Origin: CAVPMW01 sp963706515
Lineage (GTDB): Bacteria; Chloroflexota; Anaerolineae; Anaerolineales; UBA4823
DNA: 64,000 nt
Direction: 5' to 3'
Assembly: GCA_963706515.1 (NCBI GenBank)
Contig: CAVPMW010000007.1
Coordinates: forward strand, 434,001-498,000
This document shows positions 35,814-45,381 of the stretch, piece by piece. Position numbers and translations under genes: made by a program. The notes beneath the pieces were generated by a model that did no database searches, had not been told where the DNA came from, and was given only the letters and a program-made list of their open reading frames with translations. The stretch's first letter is position 1. Each line of letters opens with the position of its first letter.

Positions 35814-38615
35814 ATGCCGCCCACCCTCTACTTGATTGACGGTCACGCTCTGGCTTATCGTACTTTTTTTGCCTTGACGCGGGGTTCCACAGGCAGCTTT
35901 ATTACCCGTTCCGGCGAACCGACAGCCGGCGTCTTCGGTTTCACCAGCGTCTTGCTCCGCTTGCTGGAGCAGGAACGCCCCGAATACCTGGCAGTCGTCT
36001 TCGATACAGGGCGCACTTTCCGTGATGATCTTTACCCGGAGTATAAAGGCACCCGGGAAAAGATGCCTGATGACCTGGTAATCCAGATTGCTCGCGTCCG
36101 CCAGGTAGTAGATGCTTTTAATATCCCTCGCCTTGAAGTGGAAGGCTATGAAGCCGATGATGTATTGGGCAGCCTGGCGCGCAAAGCTGTCGGTGAAGGA
36201 TTGGGCGTAAAGATCATTACCGGCGATCGCGATCTGCTCCAGTTGGTAAATGACCGGGTAGTGGTCAACCTCCCCGGCAGGACCCTGGCGGATGCCAAGG
36301 ACTATCTGGCAGATGATGTGGTCGAATTCCTGGGCGTTCCACCCAACCAGGTAGTCGACTACAAAGCCCTGGTCGGCGATAAATCTGACAATATCCCGGG
36401 TGTGGCTGGGGTTGGCGAAAAGACCGCTATCTCCCTCCTGTCAACCTATCCGGACCTGGATTCGATCTACGCCCACCTCTCCGATATTCCCGAGAGCACG
36501 CGCAAGAAGCTGGAAGCCGGTCGGGAGATGGCCTATCTCAGCAAAAAGCTGGCCACCATCGTCCAGGACCTGGACGTTTCAATCGATCTGGAGCACGCCC
36601 GCCCCGCCAACTTTGACCCGGAGAAGGTCGAGGCAATCTTTCGTGAGCTTGAGTTCCGCTCTTTATTAACCCGTTTGACAACTGTCATGCAGATCTATGG
36701 AAAAACGAGCGCGCCGCAGCATAGCCAGCAGCTCAACATGTTCGCAGAAGCGCCCAGCTTGACTGAGCCCGCTCAACCGCAGGCTCCTGCCGGTTTGAAA
36801 GCCACCCTGGTGACCACCTCGCAGGGACTTGAGGCGCTGGTCTCCAGGCTCGCCGGAGCAGAAGTGATTTCCTTCGATACCGAGACGACTTCTACCAACC
36901 AGATGGAGGCAGTACTGGTTGGTATCTCCCTGGCAATTGATCCTGCTGAAGGATATTACATTCCGGTCGGTCACCGGCCTGACCTTGGTGCGCAGCTACC
37001 CTTGAACACTGTACTGGATGCTCTGCGCGGCCCATTGACCGACGCCCGCATTCAAAAAGTGGGACACAACCTGAAATACGATTTTGTTCTCCTGGCTCGC
37101 TCAGGGCTGCGCGTCGACCCGCTGTCTTTCGACACAATGATCGCCGAGTGGGTGATCAATCCCAATTCACGCAACCTGGGGCTTAAGAATCTGGCCTGGG
37201 TGCGCCAGAATATCAAGATGACCCACATTGAGGAGCTGATTGGCAAAGGCAAGAACCAGATCACCATGGCCGATGTCCCGCTATCCACGGCTGCCGATTA
37301 CGCTGGCGCAGATGCTGCCATATCCTTGAAGTTGATGCCGGAGCTGCAAGGCGAGCTGAAAAACTGCAATGGGCTCACTCTTTTCACGGACCTGGAAATG
37401 CCGCTGGTCTCCGTCCTGGCGGATATGGAGATGGCTGGTGTCGGCTTGAACCTCGATTACTTGCAGGTCATGTCGCGCCAATTGAGCGAGCGCATGGGCG
37501 AGATCGAGACCCAGGTGTACCAGGCAGTAGGCGAGCAGTTCAACATTAATTCCACCCAACAGCTCTCGGTCGCTCTATTTGAGCAGCTGAAAATACCCCC
37601 TCCCAGCGGGACGCAGCGAACGGTAAGCGGGCACTACTCCACCGCCGCTGACGTGCTGGATGCGCTGAGCGGCAAACATCCGGTTGTCGACCTGGTGCTG
37701 GAATATCGTGAGCTGGCAAAATTGAAGTCCACCTACGTCGATGCGCTGCCCCAGGAGGTCAACCCGACCACCGGGAGAGTGCACACCAGCTATAGCCAGA
37801 CAGGCGTGGTCACCGGGCGGATCGCCTCATCGGACCCCAACCTGCAAAATATTCCCATTCGCTCTGAGATCGGACGGCTGGTGCGGCATGCCTTTATCGC
37901 TTCGCCTGACTCCTGGCTGCTCTCGGTAGATTATTCCCAGGTCGAGCTGCGTCTCGTCGCCCACATGGCAAACGATGAGGCGATGATCGCAGCATTTCGC
38001 GCCGGTCAGGACATCCACACCACAACCGCTGCGGCGATTTACCACGTTCCTTTGGACAAAGTCACCAAAGATCAACGCCGGCATGCCAAGGGGATCAACT
38101 TTGGCCTGATCTACGGCATGTCTGCTTATGGGTTGACCCGGGCAACCGACCTGACCCTGGCTGAATCCGAAGATTTCATGGCGGCTTATTTCCAGCAGTT
38201 CCCGGGTGTGAAAAATTACCTCGCCCGGACTCGCCGGCTGGCAGCGGAGCAGGGTTACGTGGAAACCTTGCTGGGGCGCCGGCGCTACTTCCCAGGCTTG
38301 AAAAACCAGACGAACCAGGTTACGCGGAACCGGGAGGAGCGGGAGGCGATCAACGCGCCCATCCAGGGGACTGCGGCAGATATCATGAAGCTGGCGATGC
38401 TCAGACTGCCGCCCACCCTGCGTGAGGCAGGTCTCTCTGCCCGGATGCTCTTGCAGGTACACGACGAGCTGGTATTAGAAGTGCCCAAAAGCGAATTAGA
38501 CCAGACGGTTGCAATAGCCCGCCAGGTGATGGAAAACGCCTACAAACTTAATGTTCCGCTGAGTACCGAGGCGCGCTACGGCCCGGACTGGGGCGAAATG
38601 GATGTTTTAGGCTGA
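35814..38615 (+). CDS. polA: DNA polymerase I
   Basis: 933 residues. The 5'-3' exonuclease domain occupies about 1-290 (YLIDGHALAYRTFFAL; EGYEADDVLGSLA; GDKSDNIPGV). The 3'-5' exonuclease domain (about 330-490) keeps its acidic residues (ISFDTETTS about 352, and DYAGADA), so proofreading should be active, unlike in some thermophiles. The polymerase domain has VDYSQVELR (motif A, about 704), RRHAKGINFGLIYGMS (motif B) and LQVHDELVLE (motif C). The ATG at 35814 fits the family start; the frame is open to 35784. The TPR gene follows after 9 nt. Confidence 0.96.
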   Translation: MPPTLYLIDGHALAYRTFFALTRGSTGSFITRSGEPTAGVFGFTSVLLRLLEQERPEYLAVVFDTGRTFRDDLYPEYKGTREKMPDDLVIQIARVRQVVDAFNIPRLEVEGYEADDVLGSLARKAVGEGLGVKIITGDRDLLQLVNDRVVVNLPGRTLADAKDYLADDVVEFLGVPPNQVVDYKALVGDKSDNIPGVAGVGEKTAISLLSTYPDLDSIYAHLSDIPESTRKKLEAGREMAYLSKKLATIVQDLDVSIDLEHARPANFDPEKVEAIFRELEFRSLLTRLTTVMQIYGKTSAPQHSQQLNMFAEAPSLTEPAQPQAPAGLKATLVTTSQGLEALVSRLAGAEVISFDTETTSTNQMEAVLVGISLAIDPAEGYYIPVGHRPDLGAQLPLNTVLDALRGPLTDARIQKVGHNLKYDFVLLARSGLRVDPLSFDTMIAEWVINPNSRNLGLKNLAWVRQNIKMTHIEELIGKGKNQITMADVPLSTAADYAGADAAISLKLMPELQGELKNCNGLTLFTDLEMPLVSVLADMEMAGVGLNLDYLQVMSRQLSERMGEIETQVYQAVGEQFNINSTQQLSVALFEQLKIPPPSGTQRTVSGHYSTAADVLDALSGKHPVVDLVLEYRELAKLKSTYVDALPQEVNPTTGRVHTSYSQTGVVTGRIASSDPNLQNIPIRSEIGRLVRHAFIASPDSWLLSVDYSQVELRLVAHMANDEAMIAAFRAGQDIHTTTAAAIYHVPLDKVTKDQRRHAKGINFGLIYGMSAYGLTRATDLTLAESEDFMAAYFQQFPGVKNYLARTRRLAAEQGYVETLLGRRRYFPGLKNQTNQVTRNREEREAINAPIQGTAADIMKLAMLRLPPTLREAGLSARMLLQVHDELVLEVPKSELDQTVAIARQVMENAYKLNVPLSTEARYGPDWGEMDVLG

Positions 38616-38624
38616 GGAGTCAGT

Positions 38625-40943
38625 ATGGCAGGTAATCAAGAGATATTTCAGCAAGCGATGAACCAGGGTCATTCAGCTGCCTGGGACCAGTTATGGGACC
38701 GCGCTGCGGTATTCTACCGCCAGGCGCTGAATGAGTTCCCCGACCATCCCAAAGCGCTGATGAACCTGGGCCTGGCGCTGTACGAGATGCAGGAGTACGA
38801 TCAGGCATTGCAGTACTATCAGCGCGCCGCCAGGGCAGCCCAAGAAGACCCCGTACCGATGGAAAAGGTTGCTCAGCTTTTCGAGCGCCAGGGGAACATT
38901 ACCCAGGCTACACAATCTTACCTGCGAGCAGCCGAGCTCCATTTGAAAAACAGGGATGTTAAGAAAGCCATTGATAACTGGGGGCATGTACTGCTCCTCG
39001 ATCCAGAGAACCTGTCTGCCCATTCTCGCCTGGCGCTGGTATATGAACGGATGGGGGATGCTGCCCGGGCAGCCACCGAATATCTGGCAGTTGCCAGCCT
39101 GTTCCAGGGAGCTGGCGATATGGACCGGGCGGTCAGCTCGGTCAACAAAGCGCTGCAGCTCGTCCCGAATTCCGATGAGGCTATCCAGGCCTTAGCCACG
39201 CTGCGTGATTTTAAGCAGCTGCCCAAGCCCACCCGTCCGCGCGGCGGTACAGCCCCATTGCGCATGGCTCAAGTGCGCCAGCTGGAAGCGCCGAAATCGG
39301 TCGAGCAACTGAGCGGTCTGGATCCTATTACTCAAGCCCGCCAGCAAGCTTTGACGATTCTGGCAGGCATGCTTTTTGAAGGCTCGGACGAAGAAGACAC
39401 CGTTACCCGAGGCGAGATCGGCGACCTTATGCGCGGCCGCGGGAAAGGCAAGAATGAGAAACGGGTAGACCGCACACGCGTCTCGCTGCACCTCAGCCAG
39501 GTGGTAGATGCACAAACTCACGAGCGCAATTCCGCCGCGATGGAAGAACTCGAGCGAGCGGTTGAGGCAGGTCTCAGCCATCCGGCTGCATTCTTCGATT
39601 TAGGCTACCTGTATGCCGAAGCTGGTCGGTATGATTATGCCCAGCGCAACCTGCAGTATGCGGTAACCTATCCTGAGCTGGCCCTGGGTGCTCGCCTGCT
39701 GATGGGCGATGTGCTGCGCAAGCTGGAGCGGATCAACGAAGCATCGGTGGAATATTTGCAGGCGCTTAAGATCGCCGACTCCCAGGTAGTCCCACAGGAG
39801 CAGGCAGATCTGTTGCGCCAGCTCTACGAGCCGCTGATCGAGTCCGTCCGCCAGCAAAACGATCTCGAGTTCCAGACACGACTGTGCGAGAATGTCCAAG
39901 AGCTGCTCATGCGCCCCGATTGGCGTGCTCACCTGAACCGGGCGCGTGCTCAATTAGGCGACCAGGACGGCGAATCGCCGCCGATGCCGATAGCAGAGAT
40001 CCTGACCGAGGCGCGCAGCAGCCAGGTGGTCGAGTCGCTGGCAAATATCTATAAGCTGGCGCGCAACGGGTACTTGCACTCGGCTATGGAAGAAGCATTT
40101 TTCACCCTGCAGTACGCCCCCACTTATCTCCCCCTGCATACCTATATGGGTGAGCTTTTACGTAAGCAGGGTCTGCTGCAAGATGCAATCACCAAGCTGA
40201 TGGTTGTAGCGCGCACCTTTACTATACGAGGTGAGCCTCAGCGGGCAATGGATATTTACCGGAAGATCGGTGAATGGGCGCCGATGGATTTGAACGCGCG
40301 CAGCCGCTTGATCGAGCTCCTGATCAGTCAAAATAATAATGAGGCAGCGATTCAGGAATACTACGAGTTAGCCGACACCTATTACAACCTGGCTGATCTG
40401 GTCATGGCTAGAAAGACTTATACCGAAGCTCTGCGTTTAGCCCAACAATCTCGGGTGGACTCGTCCTTCAGGGTGCAAATCCTGCACCGTATGGCTGACA
40501 TCGATCTGCAAAGCCTCGACTGGCGGCAAGCGCTGCGCATTTACGAGCAGATCCGTACTCAGGAACCGGCAGACGAAAAGGCGCGCTACAGCTTAATCGA
40601 GCTGAATTACCGCCTGGGGCAAGAGCAGCAGGCGTTAGTCGAGCTGGATAGCTACCTCGGATATCTGGTCAGCAACAACCAGCGGGAGCAAGCCCTGGAA
40701 TTTCTAAGAAATATCGTGCACGAAAATCCCGAACGCCTGGCAGTCCGTCGCAGGTTGGCGGAACTTTACCGTCAGGTTGGTCAGCGGAAAGAGGCAATCG
40801 AAGAGCTGGATGCAATTGGGGAAGCGCTGCTGGAAGCGGGCGATCGCGGTGGGGCGATTAAGGTTGTAGAGCGCATCTTGAGCTTGAATCCCCCCAACAC
40901 AGGTGATTACAAGGTGCTGCTGGAAACCCTTAAAGAGCGCTGA
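38625..40943 (+). CDS. Large TPR-repeat protein
   Basis: 772 residues of tetratricopeptide repeats, for example AVFYRQALNEFPDHPKALMNLGLALYEMQEYDQAL (about 28-62), AIDNWGHVLLLDPENLSAHSRLA and later blocks to the end (EAIEELDAIGEALLEAGDRGGAI). There is no signal peptide or membrane helix, so it is cytoplasmic. A more charged, less repetitive linker lies about 200-290. Such proteins are scaffolds; the partner is unknown. AGG before the ATG and the 9-nt gap indicate transcription with polA. Confidence 0.8.
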   Translation: MAGNQEIFQQAMNQGHSAAWDQLWDRAAVFYRQALNEFPDHPKALMNLGLALYEMQEYDQALQYYQRAARAAQEDPVPMEKVAQLFERQGNITQATQSYLRAAELHLKNRDVKKAIDNWGHVLLLDPENLSAHSRLALVYERMGDAARAATEYLAVASLFQGAGDMDRAVSSVNKALQLVPNSDEAIQALATLRDFKQLPKPTRPRGGTAPLRMAQVRQLEAPKSVEQLSGLDPITQARQQALTILAGMLFEGSDEEDTVTRGEIGDLMRGRGKGKNEKRVDRTRVSLHLSQVVDAQTHERNSAAMEELERAVEAGLSHPAAFFDLGYLYAEAGRYDYAQRNLQYAVTYPELALGARLLMGDVLRKLERINEASVEYLQALKIADSQVVPQEQADLLRQLYEPLIESVRQQNDLEFQTRLCENVQELLMRPDWRAHLNRARAQLGDQDGESPPMPIAEILTEARSSQVVESLANIYKLARNGYLHSAMEEAFFTLQYAPTYLPLHTYMGELLRKQGLLQDAITKLMVVARTFTIRGEPQRAMDIYRKIGEWAPMDLNARSRLIELLISQNNNEAAIQEYYELADTYYNLADLVMARKTYTEALRLAQQSRVDSSFRVQILHRMADIDLQSLDWRQALRIYEQIRTQEPADEKARYSLIELNYRLGQEQQALVELDSYLGYLVSNNQREQALEFLRNIVHENPERLAVRRRLAELYRQVGQRKEAIEELDAIGEALLEAGDRGGAIKVVERILSLNPPNTGDYKVLLETLKER

Positions 40944-40946
40944 ACC

Positions 40947-41901
40947 TCACTTCCACAGGCGGAAGGAGGTAATTGTATTTTGCTGCAGGTTGTTGATGGC
41001 GGCCTTGACCAGCACATTGGCAAGGCCGTACTCTTTTGAGTTCGAACTGGAAAGTAAATTTCGTAATACCCGCTGAATCCGTGGGAGCCAGCGTGTAATC
41101 GGTTTCTTGACCGGAGGGTGAGCGAAAGGTGAGCGACACATCTGCCCCGGGAACCGGCTGCAGGTGCTGGTCTTGAACTACGACGTAGATCGTTTGCTTT
41201 CCTTGTAGGGGAGTAACGGCATCCTCGGGGAATGCCCGCACCTGCAGTTTCAGGATGCTGCGCGGCGAGTTGTCGCTCAAGAAGGGTTTCAACAGCTTAC
41301 GGTCCTGGTTGTGAGTATAGAAATACGACTGGCCTAAATCACCTACGACGACCCGCTCTCCTGCGGGAAGCTCTGGATGCCATTCTAAACGACCTCGCTG
41401 GAAGTACTGCATGATTCGCCCTGCTTGGTCTTCCAGGGATGAGATCGGGAAGCCGAATTGGGCTACTCCCCCGTGTTTTTCGAAAAATTCCAGGAATGTA
41501 AAGCATACCGGGAACGAAGTTTCAGCGAAAGTGCGGCAAGGCGCCGGGTTATCCCCTAGCGGAATCGGCGGCCCCACTTCGTAGATCAGGTCGCCCAAAT
41601 GTGCTTGCTGGACACGCAGCTCCTCGGGCGCTTCAGGATGGAGGTCTAAGCGCGCTTTCTCGAAATACTGCACCATCACCCCGGTCTCTGGGTCCTTGAA
41701 AATTTCAGTGATTGGGTTTCCGTAGAGCAGCTGGGGATCAGTTGCGCTCAGATACTTCTTAAGGAACTCCCCCGTTACCCAATGACCGGTCTCAGGGAAG
41801 TAACGCTCAGTCTCCGGAGCTTGAGCGGAGGTACCTCCCCTGGTCAGAACGACGACCAGCAGGAGGAGCAGGATTGCCACGAGCCAGCCGATTTTGCGCA
41901 T
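40947..41901 (-). CDS. LGFP-like exported protein with Ig-like tail, frameshifted
   Basis: About 318 residues. After a signal peptide (KIGWLVAILLLLLVVVL) there are two LGFP-like repeats (YFPETGHWVTGEFLKKYL...GNPI...VQYFEKARLDLHPE; then FLEFFEKHGGVAQFGFPIS...MQYFQRGRLEWHPE), a cell-surface repeat common in Chloroflexota. A C-terminal Ig/CARDB-like beta domain (GADVSLTFRSPSGQE) follows. At about 41040 an AAAA run holds one base too many; the corrected frame reads EYGLANVLVKAAINNLQQNT and stops at 40947. TATAAT on the minus strand (41910-41915) lies 8 nt before the ATG. Converges with the TPR gene, 3 nt apart. Confidence 0.7.
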
Positions 41902-42025
41902 CGAATTTAATTATACGCATTAATTGACTTTAATCAATGGCAATTTTTCTGCCGCTGTCAAGACCTTACAAATTTGTTAGTTTTGGCGGGTATAACGTCG
42001 AAAAAAGGCGCGTTACGGGCTCGCT

Positions 42026-42139
42026 CTAACCTGCGCGCAAGATGCTCGCCCAAACAATCCCAAATAATATCAGGCACATACAGGCAGCAAATAGCAGGAC
42101 CAGGCAGCTGAGGAGTATTCTGGGGATGGCTTTTTGCAT
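42026..42139 (-). CDS. Possible 37-residue membrane peptide
   Basis: A short ORF with one hydrophobic helix: MQKAIPRILLSCLVLLF, then a Cys-containing hydrophobic stretch, ending in ILRAG. A basic N-terminus before the helix is typical of real small membrane proteins. There is no clear ribosome binding site, so the call rests on hydrophobicity only. It lies in the otherwise empty 41902-42271 region. Confidence 0.3.
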   Translation of the reverse strand: MQKAIPRILLSCLVLLFAACMCLILFGIVWASILRAG

Positions 42140-42178
42140 GGATTTGTACGTTAGAATCGGATTTAGCTCAGCAAGCTA

Positions 42179-42205
42179 GCAGGCAAGCCTGGCAGGCTTG
42201 CCTGC
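42179..42205. repeat. Small perfect hairpin
   Basis: GCAGGCAAGCC (42179-42189) and its exact complement (42195-42205) around a 5-nt loop. The core AGGCAAGCC is repeated in part nearby (CTTGCCTGCC at 42222). No T-run follows. It may be another REP-like palindrome. Confidence 0.6.
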
Positions 42206-42271
42206 GCTAATCAATTTTACCTTGCCTGCCGGTTGAATACAATGGCAGGGAGCGGATAAGGAGAGAGGCTT

Positions 42272-42655
42272 TTGCGCTTCGAACCGGTTCGATTCATCAA
42301 TCAGCCCGTGGAGGTGGAGTTCGCAACCCCGCCTGCCTTAGAAAAAGTCCCCGGGTGCCCGGACGGATTTACCTGGAGCGGCGCTCGCTTCCACATCAGC
42401 GAGATGCTCAGCGAATGGCACGATTACCGCCGGCGCGGTAAGATGGCCCGCAATATGCGACCTTCTCACGCCCTGCGCGCAGCTTCCCACGGATCCTGGG
42501 GCGTAGGATTGGATTACTTCCGCGTCCGAACCTATGAGGGTCGGATCTTCGATCTTTACTATGACCGCGCCCCGCAAGATGCTGATCGCCGTAAAGGGGG
42601 CTGGTTCATCGAGAAAGAGCTTGCCGCCCACCCGGATGCGGAGGGCGAGGCATAG
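42272..42655 (+). CDS. DUF6504-like protein
   Basis: 127 residues, cytoplasmic, acidic and basic patches, no signal. The pattern GCPDGFTWSGARFHISEMLSEWHDY followed by DYFRVRTYEGRIFDLYYDR resembles DUF6504, a small family common in Actinomycetota and Chloroflexota without a known role (a GxFxWxGRxYxVxxVLxxW pattern). The TTG start at 42272 is supported by AAGGAGAG at 42258-42265. The methylmalonyl-CoA mutase gene follows on the same strand after 100 nt. Confidence 0.65.
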   Translation: MRFEPVRFINQPVEVEFATPPALEKVPGCPDGFTWSGARFHISEMLSEWHDYRRRGKMARNMRPSHALRAASHGSWGVGLDYFRVRTYEGRIFDLYYDRAPQDADRRKGGWFIEKELAAHPDAEGEA

Positions 42656-42755
42656 CTCTTAAGAGCCGCGGCGGAACCCCAGTGAGGCGCTCTACCCGCT
42701 CCTTCCAGCCTGGAGTATACTGAGTCCCATAATTAACGCAGCGAGGTAACACCCA

Positions 42756-44411
42756 ATGACATTGGCCGATGATAAAAAACGCTGGGAAGCAGAGATACTC
42801 TCTCCGGCTTTGGAGCGCTCCCCTGAACGCAAGGCGGAATTCGAGATCTCCTCGAACATCCCCCTACCGCGCCTGCTGGTTCCCGCCGACCCGGACCCGG
42901 ATTACGCCGAGAAGCTGGGATTCCCCGGCGAATATCCGTATACCCGCGGCGTCCAGCCGACCATGTATCGCGGTCGTTTCTGGACCATGCGCCAGTATGC
43001 GGGATACGCCAGCGCCCAGGAGTCGAACCGTCGTTACCGCTACCTGCTCGAACATGGCCAAACGGGTCTGTCCGTGGCATTTGATCTTCCCACCCAGATC
43101 GGGTACGACGCTGACGATCCCATGGCGCTGGGCGAGGTAGGCAAAGTTGGCGTATCCATATCTTCGCTGGAAGACATGGCAGCCCTGTTCCAGGAGATCC
43201 CCCTCGGTGAAGTCTCCACCAGCATGACCATTAACGCTCCGGCAGCGATCCTGCTGGCAATGTATATCGCGGTCGCCCGGCGCCAGGGAGTAGAGGCGCG
43301 CCGGCTGCGCGGGACGATTCAAAACGACATCCTCAAAGAGTACATTGCCCGCGGCACTTACATCTTTCCCCCTGCTCCTTCGATGCGCCTGATCACTGAT
43401 GTATTCAGCTACTGCCAGCGGGAGGTGCCGCATTGGAATACGATCTCGATCTCTGGATACCATATTCGTGAAGCCGGGTCGACCGCCGTCCAGGAAGTGG
43501 CATTCACACTGGCAAATGGCATCGCCTACGTCGAGGCAGCCATCCGGACCGGGCAGGATGTGGATAGTTTTGCCAGCCAGCTCTCTTTTTTCTTCAACGC
43601 CCACAATGACCTGCTGGAAGAAGTAGCCAAATACCGCGCCGCGCGCCGCCTGTGGGCGCAGATCATGCGTGATCGCTTCAACGCTAAAGACCCGCGCTCC
43701 ACGATGCTGCGCTTCCATACCCAGACGGCCGGTTCTACCCTTACCGCGCAGCAGCCGGAGAACAACGTTGTCCGGGTTACCCTGCAGGCGCTGGCTGCAG
43801 TGCTGGGCGGGACGCAATCACTGCACACCAACAGCATGGACGAAGCCCTGTGGCTGCCCACCGAGAAAGCCGTGCGGGTTGCGCTGCGCACCCAACAGGT
43901 GATCGCTTATGAATCAGGCGTGGCTGACAGCGTCGATCCACTGGCAGGCTCCTACCTGATCGAATACCTGACCGACGAAATCGAGCAGCGCGCCAGGGAG
44001 TATATTGCCCGCATCGATGAGATGGGCGGGGCGCTGGCGGCGATCGAGCAGGGCTTCATGCAAGCCGAGATCCAGGAAGCGGCATATCGCTACCAGCAGC
44101 AGGTGGAGCGCGGCGAGCAGGTGGTCGTTGGGGTGAACGCCTTCCAGGTGGATGAGCGGGTAGAACTGGAGCGCTTGCGGGTAGACCCGGCTATCGAGCT
44201 CGCCCAGCATGCCAGCCTGGCAGCTTTGCGCCAGTGCCGGGACCAGGCGCGTGTGCAGGAATTGCTCGCCCGCCTGGCAGAGGCAGCCCGGGGAACGGAG
44301 AACCTTATGCCGCTTTTTATCACCTGCGTCGAAGACGGGGTCACCCTGGGCGAGATATGCAACGTATTACGAGCGCTCTGGGGTGAATACCAGCCGCCCG
44401 CCTGGCTGTGA
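42756..44411 (+). CDS. Methylmalonyl-CoA mutase large (substrate-binding) subunit
   Basis: 551 residues covering only the TIM-barrel part of acyl-CoA mutases; the cobalamin-binding domain is absent, so a separate small subunit, not in this window, is needed. Typical pieces: [26 protein letters not shown] (about 64), [36 protein letters not shown] (about 194) and [17 protein letters not shown]. The Arg in IARGTY corresponds to the substrate-carboxylate Arg of methylmalonyl-CoA mutase, where isobutyryl-CoA mutase has Gln. The Tyr of RGPYATMY in the Propionibacterium enzyme is replaced here (RGVQPTMY), as in many archaeal-type enzymes. It converts methylmalonyl-CoA to succinyl-CoA; ethylmalonyl-CoA or similar substrates cannot be excluded. 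The epimerase gene follows. Confidence 0.88.
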   Translation: MTLADDKKRWEAEILSPALERSPERKAEFEISSNIPLPRLLVPADPDPDYAEKLGFPGEYPYTRGVQPTMYRGRFWTMRQYAGYASAQESNRRYRYLLEHGQTGLSVAFDLPTQIGYDADDPMALGEVGKVGVSISSLEDMAALFQEIPLGEVSTSMTINAPAAILLAMYIAVARRQGVEARRLRGTIQNDILKEYIARGTYIFPPAPSMRLITDVFSYCQREVPHWNTISISGYHIREAGSTAVQEVAFTLANGIAYVEAAIRTGQDVDSFASQLSFFFNAHNDLLEEVAKYRAARRLWAQIMRDRFNAKDPRSTMLRFHTQTAGSTLTAQQPENNVVRVTLQALAAVLGGTQSLHTNSMDEALWLPTEKAVRVALRTQQVIAYESGVADSVDPLAGSYLIEYLTDEIEQRAREYIARIDEMGGALAAIEQGFMQAEIQEAAYRYQQQVERGEQVVVGVNAFQVDERVELERLRVDPAIELAQHASLAALRQCRDQARVQELLARLAEAARGTENLMPLFITCVEDGVTLGEICNVLRALWGEYQPPAWL

Positions 44412-44556
44412 GAGGATTAAGCAATTCGCCGAAAATAATTTTATAATCGCCTAGACTGGATACGGCGAATTGTTATACTGATTGGCCGAATTTGATATTT
44501 CGGATTGTAAATATACTTTCGGCCAATCAGAGAGCTACGTTCAGGGAGTGAAAACT

Positions 44557-44970
44557 GTGCCTAAAGTCAAGCGGATCAACCACATTGCGATCCTGGTCGA
44601 TGACCTGGAGGCGGGACTCAGTTTTTGGCGGGATGCCTTAGGTCTGGAGCTCAGCCATAGCGAGGACGTTCCCGCGGAGCAGGCGCAAATCGCCTTCATG
44701 CCGGCAGGTGAGAGTGAGATAGAGCTGGTGCGCCCGACTGCGGGCGACTCTGGGTTGGCGCGCTACCTGGAGAAGCGCGGTCCTGGAATGCACCATATCT
44801 GCCTCGAAGTGGAGGATATCGACGGGCTCCTGGCTCAGCTAAAAGGGATGGGCATCCAGCTTATTAATGAAGAACCGCGCCTGCGCCCAGACGGGACTCG
44901 TTATGCTTTTATCCACCCCAAGTCAGCTAACGGTGTGATGGTAGAGCTGTACGAGAGCCCAAAGCTTTAG
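44557..44970 (+). CDS. mce: Methylmalonyl-CoA epimerase
   Basis: About 137 residues, vicinal-oxygen-chelate fold. Metal ligands are visible in INHIAILVDDLE (His), GMHHICLEVEDID (His) and MVELYE (Glu), with SFWRDALGLEL in between. The enzyme interconverts R- and S-methylmalonyl-CoA for the mutase encoded just upstream. The frame is open to a TTG at 44482, but the family begins at MPKVKRINHIA; the GTG at 44557 follows AGGGAG (44543-44548). A GTG at 44548 is possible. The 145-nt leader contains two long inverted repeats. Confidence 0.88.
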   Translation: MPKVKRINHIAILVDDLEAGLSFWRDALGLELSHSEDVPAEQAQIAFMPAGESEIELVRPTAGDSGLARYLEKRGPGMHHICLEVEDIDGLLAQLKGMGIQLINEEPRLRPDGTRYAFIHPKSANGVMVELYESPKL

Positions 44971-45017
44971 AACAGCTTCAAGCTGTTCTAAAGCTTCAAG
45001 CTGTTCTAAAGCTTCAA
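44963..45017. terminator. Bidirectional hairpin with 18-nt tandem repeat
   Basis: Exact 15-nt arms AGCTTTAGAACAGCT (44963-44977, containing the mce stop codon) and complement (44981-44995) with a 3-nt loop. The right half is then repeated in tandem (18-nt unit at 44978-44995 and 44996-45013, plus part of a third). It sits between the convergent mce and zinc-ribbon genes and probably ends transcription from both sides, or at least folds strongly. Confidence 0.6.
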
Positions 45018-45018
45018 G

Positions 45019-45337
45019 CTACTCCCCTGGAACAGCCTGCTCGTCAACAAACGTCCCACCCCTGACCTGGCGATCCAAAAATTTGCGGTTTTCATCAAAA
45101 TGCAGCTCGACCTCGAGCGGTTGGTAGCAGCGTCCTTCACCAACCAACACTTTGCGCGTGATGAAACGCGTAGCCTACCTCCCCTTCGCCGTAGGTGGCG
45201 CTGAGATCGTTATACAGGTCTACCCGCGCCCGGACGACCTCGCCGCAGCGGGCGCAGCGCACTGCAATCCAGTAACCGCGTTCGATGGGGCGTTTTCCGC
45301 CCTGAAACATGCTGGTGATTCGATCTAGAATACTCAT
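45019..45337 (-). CDS. Small CxxC protein, frameshifted
   Basis: About 105 residues when corrected. The first part (MSILDRITSMFQGGKRPIER; WIAVRCARCGEVVRARVDLY) has a single CxxC knuckle and an NDLSATYGEGEVGY stretch. At about 45165 the frame breaks; the other frame reads TRKVLVGEGRCYQPLEVELH and FDENRKFLDRQVRGGTF, ending at 45019. The combined layout (CxxC, VRVDLxNDLS, RKxxxGxxxCYQ, FDxxRxLxxxxxxGGxF) is a recurrent Chloroflexota protein of unknown function. TATACT lies 8 nt before the ATG (45346-45351, minus strand). Confidence 0.65.
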
Positions 45338-45381
45338 CGATATATAGTATACATCGGAAAGGGCTGCTTAGAATCGCCACC

